Part shown: positions 19,909-31,801 of the stretch, piece after piece
Layout of the letters: each line of letters begins with the position of its first letter
How positions within the stretch are numbered: position 1 is the first letter of the stretch
DNA from: Apostichopus japonicus
Lineage: Eukaryota > Echinodermata > Holothuroidea > Aspidochirotida > Stichopodidae
DNA length: 64,000 bases
Assembly (NCBI RefSeq): GCF_037975245.1
Contig: NC_092572.1
Location: forward strand, 5,967,501 to 6,031,500
Reading direction: 5' to 3'
Position numbers and translations under genes: made by a program
Notes under the pieces: generated by a model
What the model saw: the letters and a program-made list of their open reading frames with translations, nothing else
Databases searched by the model: none
Told to the model about the DNA's origin: nothing

Positions 19909-22013
19909 AGTATCATGACGAACGACGAAGATGTTAGAGAATATAAAACATTCTGGATTATTAAGTTATTTTCAAATATACACTCAGAAAACTAGGTTGG
20001 TATAGTATCTCAAAATTAGTCATATAAGAAGGACAGGGAAAGAAGTTTGTCATATTCAAGATTCATTTTGAGTAATTTTATCCACCAAATTTTCTCAATG
20101 TATGGTTTGATGGAAAAAAATATTTTAAAGCAAACTTTTCCATAAGCACATTTTGGATTGTGATGTTCAGAAAGGTGAATAACTTCAGTTCCTGCTTTTC
20201 AATCATTGTTTCATTATAATAAAATAAATATTAATCACATTTTGAACCTAACAAGAGCATCAATGACGCAGTATCTCAATACTGGAAGTTCTAATTTCGA
20301 TTCCTAGTTTCTTATCTTTGCTCTGTCTCTACAATTATCAATATCAATGTATATAATATTTTTGGTCATATAGTTTGACGTCAATGACAACAGTCAAATA
20401 AGAAGAGGCGAACAATTCGACCATATTCTTGATGCCCGCCTTGAGAAAGCTAGGCCTATCGACCTATTGTAGGTCACTGTAGACTGTAGTGGTGACTACC
20501 ATCAAAACTGTGTACACTTCCAATTATCAAAACAACCCACGTTTTTCCATCTCAATAATTTTGACATAAAGATTTCGTGGATTTATGACTTGGAAAAAAT
20601 GATGTACATATGTAGAATATAAGTTTTAAATTGAAAGTGATGGGTGGCCTCCTCCTCCCCTAATAGCCACCCCAGTTCCTCTCCATTTTAGTATTTTCTT
20701 TTAATTCTTTGTATATTTGATGTCAAACATCACAGGTTCAAAAGAAAGCTAAACATACTTCTTATAACCTTATTATATCCTTATAAATAAGACATAACCT
20801 TATCCAATTTTTATAGTCTTATAAAAGTTGTAATGCTATGGCCGGCTCTTTTATACATACTCCAGTGAAAATAAAATGTGATAGATTATAATTTTTGTTT
20901 TTAATTCTTTTTTTTGGGGGGGGGGGTTAAAGAAATATACCAAACAAGCTGTTAATTCATAATGATGCTTCATTCTAGAAATGCACAATATACACTCTAT
21001 TCCAAATGAATAGTTGTTGTATTATCCCATTAACATTATGTTAAATTTATGGAGTCACAGATAATATAAGTTGGAAACTTAACTTAAAAATTAAAACACA
21101 CTAAGGCAATCAAACAAACTTACTGTACCATGGCCCAAAACTGCCTGAACACCACCAGTACAATGCTAATGTGGCTATTACTAAATGAAGGCCTAATATA
21201 GAATGCATTAGGCCTAGCCTAAACTTGTAGCCTTCAGCAGCACAACAAAGTGTATACGTAATTATACAAAATACCTGATGGGCAATCAAACAAACTTATC
21301 ATGACTCTTGCTCTGAAAAACTACCTGAACAAAAGAACAATCTTTAAATTGATATTACTAAAACCATGGAGCTATAAACAGACGAAGTCCTAATATAAAT
21401 TAAATGCACAACAATGTGTATATGGAATTAGTGTGCATTGGTCGTGAGGGTGACCATTTTCGTATATCTAACATGTAGCTGCCATGAGGCATAGCCAATC
21501 TGCTACAAACCAGACTTGGAGGCGGGGCTTGAGTCATAGCCAATCTGCTACACAAGACTTGGAGGCGGGGCTTAATCATCAAAAACAATGAAACAAACAA
21601 GTTTTGGAGCGTGTGCAAAAAGGCCTCATTTCAACTGTTTTTCAGAGGGATTTGGCCAAATTTGGACATAAATCGGTGAAAAAGTCATAGAATGAGATAC
21701 AATTCTGGAATAAAAAATAGTAACTTTTGTTGGCCTATATGATGTATACTTGCTCTGGAAATTCCAGAGAAAAAGAACTTTGTATGAAGACGCTGAAAAA
21801 TTTTTAAGAGAAGAGAGAGTCCCACTTACTGTTACAATATCTCTATACATGTAATGTATTGAGATAAAAATGTTCAAACAATTCAACCAAGAAGAAAGTG
21901 CATTACCGATCCCTTTTTTTTGGGGGGGGGGGGCTGTTGAGCTCTTTATATGTTAATTTATTCTTAGAAATATACCAATTGTGCAAACATTCCGCATATT
22001 AAAGAAGTTATCG
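19909..22013. other. Non-coding region with short direct repeats
   Basis: A block beginning CAATCAAACAAACTTA and ending CCTGAAC occurs near 21,106 and again near 21,282. Blocks containing AGCCAATCTGCTACA and GACTTGGAGGCGGGGCTT repeat in tandem at about 21,489-21,572. I see no gene. Confidence 0.5.
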
Positions 22014-22029
22014 CAGTGAAAACTTAAAT

Positions 22030-22400
22030 TGGTTCACCGACTAACATAACGTTAGTCCATCTGGTGCCTCTCCCGACTAACATAGCCTTAGTCAGTCGCT
22101 ATACCGACTAATTTATTCCTTAGTCAGTTGGATTTCTTAGTCGGTCATCTTAGTCCGTCATCTTAGTCGATCAACAATTTCTTAGTCGGTAAATGTATAT
22201 TAGTCAGTTACATTAGTTGGTGACATTAGTCGGTCTTTACCGACTAATTTATATGAGCCACCGACTAGTTTATAGCAGGTTTTACATTAGTCAGGATGGT
22301 GCCTCTCCCGACTAACCTTTCTTAGTCGGTATCGACTGACTAGTTGCACTGACTAGAATCACTGAAAGAATTAAACCCGACTAGTTTCACTGACTAGCAT
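22030..22400. repeat. Subterminal ACCGACTAA / TTAGTCGGT array, left end
   Basis: Roughly twenty TTAGTC or GACTAA cores in both orientations lie within 370 bp, and a matching set sits at the opposite end of the 6.4-kb element. In CACTA elements such motifs bind the element-encoded protein (family knowledge). Confidence 0.7.
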
Positions 22401-23026
22401 CACTGAGAGAAAAGAGAGCAGAAGAAACACAAATAATGTGTACGTTGGCAGTATTTATTTCTGATAAAACTTCTGATGTCTACAAAGGCTGACTTTCGAC
22501 AGATAGAGAAGAAATCACTGTAAACAAAATCTGAAAATATGATTTTATTCCAACAAAGTTAAGACAAGTTAATGGACCAAACATGAATCGCAAAAGTATA
22601 GCACTGCACAATAATGCAAAGTTGATTCTTGGGCAAGGGTTCCTCATGACTTTCGTTTTAAAGTGGTACCCCAAATCGACACCAGTTAAGTCTTCACGAA
22701 CAAAGAATGTTTCTCTTAACTACAAATGGCCTCCCACTTGTCTTCAGGAAGCCAAAATCTGCACCATTATTGACCTGTGAACAGAAAATATGATATACGT
22801 GTAAGCACAGATACAGATATAGCACATGATAACTCACATTATCATAAACATACATTTACATTAAAACTTTATAACATATTGGGAGGTATACATTTAAATC
22901 TAGGTCCCTCAAATTATAAGCCAGGAATAGCAGCTTTACCAAATAATTATTAGCTTTGCACAGCATAACACCAAGTTATTTTTCAAAGCTTAATAATTAT
23001 GTTAATCATGTTAATAATGATCCCAA

Positions 23027-25137
23027 TAGACCGGGAGCCCAGAGGGTTTGGTTAGCTGGGAAGGTAACCAATTGCCTTGTACATCACAATGTTCACAGTG
23101 CATTCCTGTATATGAAACCAGACGACTGGCAAACCGACTGTGGTGGGTGTGGCTGGGAGAGCAATTTTAAAGTCACCTGATAGCTAACCTAGATCAGTTT
23201 TTATGGTAACACATCAAAGTAAATGTGTCAGGTATGGCCCCAAGAGCAACAAATGGCCATTGCCAGTAATTATTGGTGGTGGGGTACCCCTGCCAGTGAA
23301 CTATAATTGACCCCTCAAGGCTGACCTAGGTCAGCTCATGAGGTAACCACTTGAAACCTACTGGAAAGTGTTGGTTAGGACTTCAGATACAAGGGATGGG
23401 CATTGCCAGTAATTTTTATTGGTGGGGTAGCCCTGCCAGTAGACCCCCAAAATGCCCATCCCCCATTGACCTAGATGAGCTCATGATGTAACCAGTTGAA
23501 AACTACTGGAAAATGGTATCACTTCATATGTAAGGGATGGGCATTTCCAGTAATTTATATTGGGGGGGGGGGGTTCCCCTGCCAGTAGACCCCCAAAATG
23601 CCCATTCCCTCATTGACCTAGGTCAGCTCATGAGATAACCAGTTGAAAAATTACTGGAAAATGATAGGTATCACTTCATATGTAAGGGATGGGCATTTCC
23701 AGTCATTTACATTGGTGGGGTAACCCTGCCAGTAGACCCCCAAAATGCCCATCCCTCATTGACCTAGGTCAGCTCATGATGTAACCAGTTGAAAACTACT
23801 GGAAAATGGTATCACTTCATATGTAAGGGATGGGCATTTCCAGTCATTTACATTGGTGGGGTAACCCTGCCAGTAGACCCCCAAAATGCCCATCCCCCAT
23901 TGACCTAGATTAGCTCATGATGTAACCAGTTGAAAACTACTGGAAAATGGTATCACTTCATATGTAAGGGATGGGCATTTCCAGTAATTTATATTGGGGG
24001 GGGGGCGTACCCCTGCCAGTAGACCCCCAAAATGCCCATTCCCTCATTGACCTAGGTCAGCTCATGAGATAACCAGTTGAAAAATTACTGGAAAATGATA
24101 GGTATCACTTCATATGTAAGGGATGGGCATTTCCAGTCATTTACATTGGTGGGGTAACCCTGCCAGTAGACCCCCAAAATGCCCATCCCCATTGACCTAG
24201 ATTAGCTCATGATGTAACCAGTTGAAAACTACTGTAAAATGATTGGCAGGACTCTATATGTAAGGGATGGGCATTTCCAGTAATTTATATTAGTGGGGTA
24301 CCCCTGCCAGTAGACCCCCAAAATGCCCCCCCCCCCCTCATTGATCTAGGTCAGCTCATGATTTAACCAGTTGAAAACTACTGGAAAATGATTGGCAGGA
24401 CTCTGTATGTAAGGGATGGGCATTTCCAGTAATTTATATTAGTGGGGTACCCTTGCCAGTAGACCCCCAAAATGCCCCCCCCCCCTCATTGATCTAGGTC
24501 AGCTCATGATTTAACCAGTTGAAAACTACTGGAAAATGATTGACAGGATTCTATATGTAAGGGATGGGCGGACTCTGGCAGTGGTGGCCCACCAATATAA
24601 ATTACTGGAAATGCCCATCCTTACATATGAAGTGATACCTATCATTTTCCTGTAGGTTTCAACTGGTCAAATCATGAGCTCACCTAGGTCAATGAGGGGA
24701 TGGGCATATTGGGGGTCTACTGGCAGGGGTACCCCACCAATAAAAATTACTGGCAATGCCCATCCCTTGTATCTGAAGTCCTTACCAACATTTTCCAGTA
24801 GGTTTCAAGTGGTTACCTCATGAGCTGACCTAGGTCAGCCGTGAGGGGTCAATTGTTGATCACTGGCAGGGGTACCCCACCACCAATAATTACTGGCGAT
24901 GGCCATTTGTTGCTCTTGGGCCATACCTGACACATTGTTCTTACTTTGATGTGGTTACCATGAAAGCTGATCTAGGTTAGCTATTAGGTGACTTTAAAAT
25001 TGCTCTCCCAGCCACATCCACCACAGTCGGTTTGCCAGTCGTCAGGTTTCATATACAGGAATGCATTGTGAACATTGTGATGTACCAGGCAATTGGTTAC
25101 CTTCCCAGCTAACCAAACCCTCTGGACTCCCGCTCTA
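23027..25137. mobile_element. Foldback repeat with internal tandem array
   Basis: About 140-180 bp at the left (from TAGACCGGGAGCCCAGAGGG) recurs in reverse complement at the right (ending CCCTCTGGACTCCCGCTCTA) at high identity. Both arms encode the same apparent peptide with KPDDWQTDCGGCGWE, but this follows from the inverted repeat and is not a gene. The interior is a tandem array. I found no convincing target duplication. Confidence 0.6.
23290..24590 (+). repeat. 140-152 bp tandem array
   Basis: The core GGGATGGGCATT recurs at 23,393, 23,534, 23,686, 23,827, 23,968, 24,120, 24,264, 24,413 and 24,561. Spacing alternates between about 141 and 152 bp in the middle, which suggests a higher-order unit. 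Each unit also has CCAGTTGAAAACTACTGG and GACCTAGGTCAGCTCATGA. Inverted units follow at 24,590-24,950. Confidence 0.85.
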
Positions 25138-25495
25138 CAGATCAGTGAAAATTTGACCAAACTTATGAAGCTTGCAAGTAAATGATATACTAGACTGTTT
25201 TTTTTTAAAAACAGGTTATGAAAAGTATCTTTAATATCATTAAACAGTTGGGTACAATAGTTAAACTCACTCTTCCATCTTTTTTCTCTATGGTACTTGT
25301 TCCTTTGCTTTTTGGACTCTTGGATAAACTCTTTTGTTCTGCGAAGGGTACCAACTACCAATATATCATCTTAAAACATGTCTTTAAGCCATATATAACA
25401 CAGTTCTCCTCTTCTGTTGTTGCCTCCACACTGGTGTCGTACATCACAGGAAACCTCACCCTTGACTTAGACATTTGGCTTTTCAATTCCTGCTG
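24990..25495 (-). other. Possible minus-strand coding remnant
   Basis: On the minus strand, after a TTTCTTCCAGCAG acceptor near 25,480, a frame reads KSQMSKSRVRFPVMYDT and ATTEEENCVIYGLKTCF. One base out of frame it continues DDILVVGTLRRTKEFIQE, then KKQRNKYHREKRWK and a good donor (GTGAGT). The amino-acid texture looks coding, but I cannot name a family. It could be part of the nested element's lost gene or a captured host exon. Confidence 0.3.
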
Positions 25496-26536
25496 GAAGA
25501 AAGAAACAGCAAAGTATTCATCATTTGAAAAAAAAATTACATAAAGTTGTCACCACAAAGTTATGTGAGATTTGCTTCCAATATAGTCTCAAAACACAAT
25601 CCCAAAGTTTGAAGCAGACTGTATAAAGCTGAAAATTTGAACGAGAGTGTCATCACCATTGCAACCAGAATCAAATGCCCAGATTACAGAGATAATAAAA
25701 CATGGGCTAAATCTTTGTTTGTTTTTATGATCTTTAAAAATATAAAATTTTAGAAACAGAAATGCACTGAGCCAACTTATTTATAGGCCTAATCGTTTTT
25801 AGTTGTTATTTTGCTTGCTCACATAACAAGCCTGTTTAGACCTAGGCTAGAGGAGAATCAGTACTTTTACACACTAAGTTTGTTTTGATTTAGTCTTACT
25901 AGTAGTACTAAAGTATATAATGGACCGGCGAAGACTAGAGAATACCCAGAGTTTTAGCAACTGCGTTAAACTGTATCATCTGATCTATTATTTACGTCAA
26001 TGAGTTTCATTCAATCTAGGATCAAAAAGAGAAAACTAATTAATCTTAACCTTTAAACTTTGCTACTAAACAGATATGCTTGAATTACAAATAAATGTCA
26101 AAAAACATCATAATCTACGAATCGATGCATATACATATACATAAACAGAATAATTTGAATTCGCGCAAGTGAACCCTGCACTACATGTACTGGACAGAAA
26201 AAAAAACCTGCAATTAGACCAAACTAAACATACTAAATTTTCCGTTACTTCTACATAAAATATCAATACAAATACAACAACTTACTCTTTTGGCAGTATA
26301 CTAAAAGCACATGTTATAATAACTTCAGACTATCAAGCTTTCCTGAGAAAAAACGGTTAATACTTCTTACAGTAAACAAGTCGACCGTGAAGGATGTCGC
26401 AATTGTTTCCTGGGCGTGACCGGAAATTAAATACTAAAAAATGATAAATGAAAAGGTTAAATAGAACTGAAGCGTGCATCCTGACTGCTTTTTGTTCAGC
26501 CTACTGTGACTGTACGTTTGAAGGTCTAGCCTTGCT

Positions 26537-27627
26537 CAGTGGCGGCGGAACCGGGGGGGCTTGGGGGGCTCAGCCCCCCCAATGAAAAAGTTGAGGGGGC
26601 AAATGCATGATAAGCCCCCCCAATATTTACCAAGGCTCCGAAACGTGCATCTGCCCATTTTTCAATGCATACTTGTCGATCTGTCCGATGCACACATATA
26701 CTATATAGGTGTAATAATTTTAGTAATTGCTGGGGGACCCTCGGCCCGTCCCCTGGCTATAGACCACATTGTCACCCCAACCGCGTCTTCACACCCTGTG
26801 AAAAGTGGAAGCAGTGAGTGTGAGTACCAGTAAGCGTAACACAACTTCGTCTTAGGCCAATGACTTGCCTCATTTCAGCCAGTTCTCCAACATCCCCTTA
26901 CTTAGTGGCGGAGCGTCCATATATACAGTCAGGGGGCGGATGCCCCCCCCCCCCCCTGACAGACTCAAATGGACTGCTGGCGCCCTTTTCAGCTTTTCAC
27001 TATACTTTTTACTTATTCGCTATTATTGACTATTTTATTGCGCTCTCATATACCTATTGACATTTGTCATATTCTGTTGGTGTAATTTTCCGACAAAATG
27101 GCGACGACACCTATTTATTCTCCGTTTATCTGCAAATTAGCAAGGCCCGGAAAGGGTCATTTCCTGCAATCTAGGGAGTATCTTTACTCAAAATGTTTAT
27201 GTACGCTCCGCGCCAACCTGTGGTGGCGCTCCGCTTAGATAGTGTCGAAAGCGCCCCTACAGACCATTCTTGCCCCCCCCCCGACCAATACCCCTAGCTC
27301 CGCCACTGCCCTTACTACACTCAAAAACGTCTTTGCGAGTACACTACGAGTATAATAGCTACTCTCGTAAAACACCATCGAATACACAAATTACAATATT
27401 TTTACAGACTTTTACGTGCAATCTGAGAAATTGCAAACTTGAGACCCATATTTTAGGGCTAGGTATTCGCAGCATAAAACACACGGGAAGTGCCGTTTCC
27501 AGCCATCTGGGGGTTTGAAATAACCCAAAATTTTCTTGTACGCTCCGCGCCAACTGATGGTGGCGCTCCGCTTAGATAGTCTCCACACATTAGCCCCCCC
27601 AATAATTTTTCCGTTCCGCCGCGCCTG
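26537..27627. mobile_element. hAT-like non-autonomous transposon with 8-bp target duplication
   Basis: The left end is CAGTGGCGGCGGAAC and the right end on the other strand is CAGGCGCGGCGGAAC. Both are flanked by GCCTTGCT (26,529-26,536 and 27,628-27,635), a perfect 8-bp target duplication. CAG(T/G)G termini and 8-bp duplications are typical of hAT elements. The element contains C-rich and G-rich runs, no transposase, and a second hAT-like element at 26,903-27,308. Confidence 0.85.
26903..27308. mobile_element. Nested hAT-like MITE with 8-bp target duplication
   Basis: The ends TAGTGGCGGAGC and GCTCCGCCACTG are inverted repeats differing at one terminal base. The flanks CCCTTACT (26,895-26,902 and 27,309-27,316) match perfectly. 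It lies inside the 26,537-27,627 element and shares the block ACGCTCCGCGCCAAC with the outer element near 27,540, so the two are related. Confidence 0.85.
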
Positions 27628-28184
27628 GCCTTGCTTATTCAATATCACAAAGCCTACCCATTTAGATTCACATGGGAAATTACAGGAAATCTTTACCAAA
27701 TGAGTGTAGACTTCAAATAAACTATTGAGACTTATAGTTCCAGCATTTGCTTGGGAATAAATTAGAAGATTATGTGCCACTGTTCAATTTAGCCCAATTC
27801 ACACATAATACATTGTTAATTGGTGTTTAGAATGCACACTTTAGTGTTGAGAATGCACTGCAGTACCTAGTAGAAGCCTATAGGCTACTCGCTGTCATTG
27901 CACTTGTGTATTGCGAAACGCCAGCGTGACAACGGTAGCGTTACACTAACCATAATACAGTACTAGTGCCAGTGGCCTAACAATTAACTTTAATTTTACC
28001 TTCAAGTTAAAGGAATAACAGGTAGGCCGATGATGGCAGTTAATACCTCCATTCTTCTAAAGACCTTCTTGGGTGATTTACGGTTGAAAGTTGCTTAGAG
28101 TGATCGTATGAAACTATGCCAAGTCCAGCAAGCTGCCGTTGCCTCTCGGTTTCCAAATTGAAGTGAATCGAATTGGGTTAAAAT

Positions 28185-28430
28185 ACATTAGTCCGTGGAC
28201 ACCGACTAAGCTACGATTATGGCGTAAATCGGGTGTCCGTATCGTTCTTAGTCCATGGGTTAAAATACCTTAGTCCGTCGCCACCGACTAAGCTGCGATT
28301 ATATTTTCCTTAATCAGTGTAAACTGACTGAGAAGCAGCGATGAAACGAAGATTTTTGATAGTCCGTGTGCATTGACTAATGTTACAGACTAATTTAACG
28401 TTAGTCCGTCGCAATATTGACTAGTTTATT
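28185..28430. repeat. Subterminal TTAGTCCGT array, right end
   Basis: Repeated TTAGTCCGT, CCGACTAAG and related cores mirror the left array, consistent with a single element spanning both. Confidence 0.65.
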
Positions 28431-28439
28431 TTTTCAGTG

Positions 28440-29581
28440 CGTTACAAATTGAATTGTCGTAGAATTCTCGAATTGTCGCGAATTGTCGTTATAGGCTATC
28501 TACAGCTCCACCAGATTGCGAACTGAGCATTTCGTATAACGATGACTGCACTGATTCCAAGCTGACTTGCTTTGTGCTAATGCATCACCAGGTGTTGGAA
28601 CACTGTTAAGTTTTTTTCAATCATGCTGGTGAACTCATTCAAGGTCCAATTAAATCCCCATACAGCACACGATACTTATGTAAAAGCTAACGTGGAGTTG
28701 GCGTATGGTTGTAGAGGATGTATTAGCCTTTTCAACGGAAATACTTCGTATGTATCGAAAACATCAATTTGAACCATAGGTATGACACCACACTATCTTC
28801 ACTCAATATTCAAAATGTTTAATTGTTTTGTTTTGTCCTTTTCTTATTTGCTTTAAGGGATGATGTGTGGTCAGCTACTCTTATTAATGAGACTCTGGTG
28901 GTCTTCATTTGTTCCAAACTAACGATAAACAAGTACCTGAAATAGTCCGAAAGACATATTATGCAAAGAAAATCAAAATTATGTAATAACCTTCCTAAAA
29001 TAGTTTTAAAGAGAGATCCGATATTTCCTTATAGGTAAATGTATGTTTAAATCTCGATTTCTGTCAACATTTTTAATGTGTTTACATCCTTTAATAACAA
29101 AGGGGAATCATAAACAGCCATTAATATCCGCTATTGTAAAATATTTTACTCTGTAAATTTTCAATACTGTAAATTCCTGCAAAAAAATATTCACCTTGCT
29201 ATATCATGTGAACTTTCAGCGTCAAGTGTGACATTTTTACATCACTCTGTCTTAATGTAACTCGTAATATGTCAATGGTACTTTCTATTACTATATTGGA
29301 AAAAAAAGTTGATATCGATTAATTTATTAATTTATTTTAAATGGCTTCAAACTCAACGGAATACATTCACTCATTATATTCAGACGCGTACTTCCAAATA
29401 TTAAAGAAAAATATTTCTTGTCCAGTTATTCGAACTTTCGACTTTTTACTTTTTACCGTTTGTTGACCTTGTTTTCAAATGAATGAAACAGCTTTCATTT
29501 TTCTTTTTCCTTTTTCATTCTATCTTAGTTTTCTCAGAAGAATATACCGGGCTCTTTACTGTTGGCACGAGTGCTTTACTG
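28440..29581. other. Unique non-coding flank
   Basis: AT-rich sequence between the 6.4-kb element and the first large transposon. No supported gene. Confidence 0.5.
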
Positions 29582-29670
29582 CACTGTTAAAAAAAATTCT
29601 GTTAAAATACAGAATTTCTCTGGCAGCAGAGTTTCCAGGAAATGTCTGTTATTTCCAACTGCAGATAATC

Positions 29671-30320
29671 TATGTAAAATAAACAGTCTAAAACTGTTAT
29701 TAATACAGTTTATTTCTTTCATTATAACAGTTTTTGTCCGTAAACTTACTGTACGACGACCGTTATTTTACACCATATTCTATGTAAAATAAACAGTCTG
29801 AAACTGTTATTTATACAGTTTTTTCCCCCAATTATAACAGTTTCTGTCCGTAAAATTACTGTACGTCAACCGTTATTTTACACCATATTCTATGTAAAAT
29901 AAACAGTCTGAAACTGTTATTTACACAGTTTTCCCCCCAATTATAACAGTTTCTGTCCGTAAAATCACTGTACGTCAACCGTTATTTTACACCATATTCT
30001 ATGTAAAATAAACAGTTTAAACTGTTATTATACAGTTTTTATTTTGCATTATAAAAGTCTTTGTCCGTAAAATTACTGTACGACGACCGTAATTTTACAC
30101 TGAATTCTATGTTAAATACACAGTATGAGAGCGTAATTCATACAGTTTTTCTTTGCATTATAAAAGTTTTCATCCGTAAATTACTATATGATAGCCGTTA
30201 TTTTACACTACATTCTATGTAAAATAAAGTCTGAAATGGTTATTTACACAGTTTTTCTTGAAATACAGTATGTCTTTTTCTCTGTAAAATAACTGTATTG
30301 TGACTTTTAATTTACTGTAT
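29671..30320. repeat. Subterminal ~110-bp tandem repeats (distal end), copy 1
   Basis: Units beginning TATGTAAAATAAACAGTC start at 29,671, 29,781, 29,891, 30,000, 30,108 and 30,216. Each contains several CTGTTAT and TACAGTT cores in both orientations, echoing the terminal AACAGTG. They are likely binding sites for the element's own protein. Confidence 0.8.
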
Positions 30321-31801
30321 CTTTTAGGTAAAGTCTAGTCTTTAATGTTATCTATAGTCTTTTTCCTTGCAATAAATAGGTCTTTGTCTGTAAAATTGGC
30401 TGTCAGATGGAATTACTATTATCAGTGAGATTATAAAATAAAAAACAACTTATTGTTCTCTGAAACTTTTATTTACAACTTTAAAACTTGTTGAAACATA
30501 TTTTTGAACGTCAAAACCTTAAAAGTAATATATAAGACTGAACATCATAAGGCAATCTCTTATTGATGGCTGGGAATTTGCTGGGTGCCCCAGCCTTTCT
30601 TTTGGAAAAGGTTTTGTTATACAGACGATACTTTCATTGTTTGGAAATATACTGATAAGTCTGTATGTGGCCATATTTGTCTCTTCGGCCACTTCAGGAA
30701 ATCCTGGATCAGCCACTGAAAGTTTTCACAATTGACTGATCATAAAACACTAAGCTTTGACACCTGCTAGTTCCTGGCCCTTTCATTGCTCTACAACAAA
30801 GTTCCTTTCCCTCTTATTTACAGATGCACTTGAAGTATGCAAAGTTCACTCAAGGTCACTGTATTATGTGACCACAGAAACTTAGGTGTCTTCACTATTC
30901 TTCACTTAACTTTATTACAACTATGTTCATTTCATGTATTTTTAAATGTTCTAGCAGTATTAAATATATCGCTCATATACCATATTCACTTTAATGGGCA
31001 TATCAATGTTCACAGAAAATTAATACCTGTAACTGTGGTAACTCCTCTATTGCTGATAAGGATTGTATACTTTTTCTAATTTTCGTGACCTTCTTTAGCC
31101 CTTAAAGTTCAAAGTGGAAGTTAAAGACAAGGATATGTTACAATAGGTAAGAATAAAGATTAACTAATCTGTTAACCAAAGATATTGTAAATCATCTGAT
31201 CAAAAGATATATAAACAATGATTTGACCTTTGTACCCGTAAATGATTAAAAAAGTTGTCCTTATATTCCTGTGCTTCTGCTTGAGTGGAAGGAGCAGTTT
31301 TATGAAAAGATTTCATGTTAAAATTTAGCATAGAGATTTTATATTTTGACAACAAAATATAATTTAGATATCAAGCTTATAGCATTAACAAAATGAACAG
31401 AATGACTTGACATCTGAAACTATTATGGATTCAAAACTTTTCTAACATTTGTGAACCTGCTTGGAAGAGTTTCAGAGTTTATGGAGTTATTGGAAAGGTG
31501 TCATAATAGCACCAAATAATAGTCTGTAACAAGTTTGTCAACAAGTAAAACCTTGTAAATATCCACCAACAAAGTTAAACACAATAGTTTGAACTCTGTA
31601 TAAATGTTTAACTGTTCATTTGTAAATGAGACTTCTCTGTAGCTGGAGAGTCAATGGTTCCAGTTAAGGAGGCTCAAGAGGCTCGCTAACATTTTCTCAA
31701 CTAGGAACACCTTAAATCAACTAAGTGACCTAGATTTATAATTCAACGTTACCAAATTGTCAGACTAATGTGACGAATCATGGGAAGTGCCTGAAAAGCA
31801 T
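30321..31801. other. 3' region of the SAMD3-like gene, copy 1
   Basis: No supported gene. A minus-strand AATAAA near 30,468-30,473 (read TTTATT on plus) is a candidate polyadenylation signal. A 65-residue minus-strand frame at 30,519-30,716 has no recognised domain. Confidence 0.4.

Larger units (their letters stand above)
22014..28439. mobile_element. CACTG-type DNA transposon, non-autonomous, 6.4 kb with nested insertions
   Basis: The left end reads CAGTGAAAACTTAAA (expected CACTG with one base changed) and the right end, on the other strand, reads CACTGAAAAAATAAAC. Both are flanked by the dinucleotide CG (22,012-22,013 and 28,440-28,441), as for a 2-bp target duplication. Subterminal zones at about 22,030-22,400 and 28,185-28,430 carry many copies of ACCGACTAA or TTAGTCGGT. 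CACTG ends, short target duplications and dense subterminal repeats fit the CACTA/EnSpm superfamily. The interior holds no recognisable transposase, so it would depend on an enzyme supplied in trans. Confidence 0.6.

Noticed and set aside
23036..25140. A repeated peptide with KPDDWQTDCGGCGWE in open frames on both strands
   Set aside because: The two frames are the inverted-repeat arms of the foldback element; there is no start or splice context, and coding on both arms follows from the inversion.
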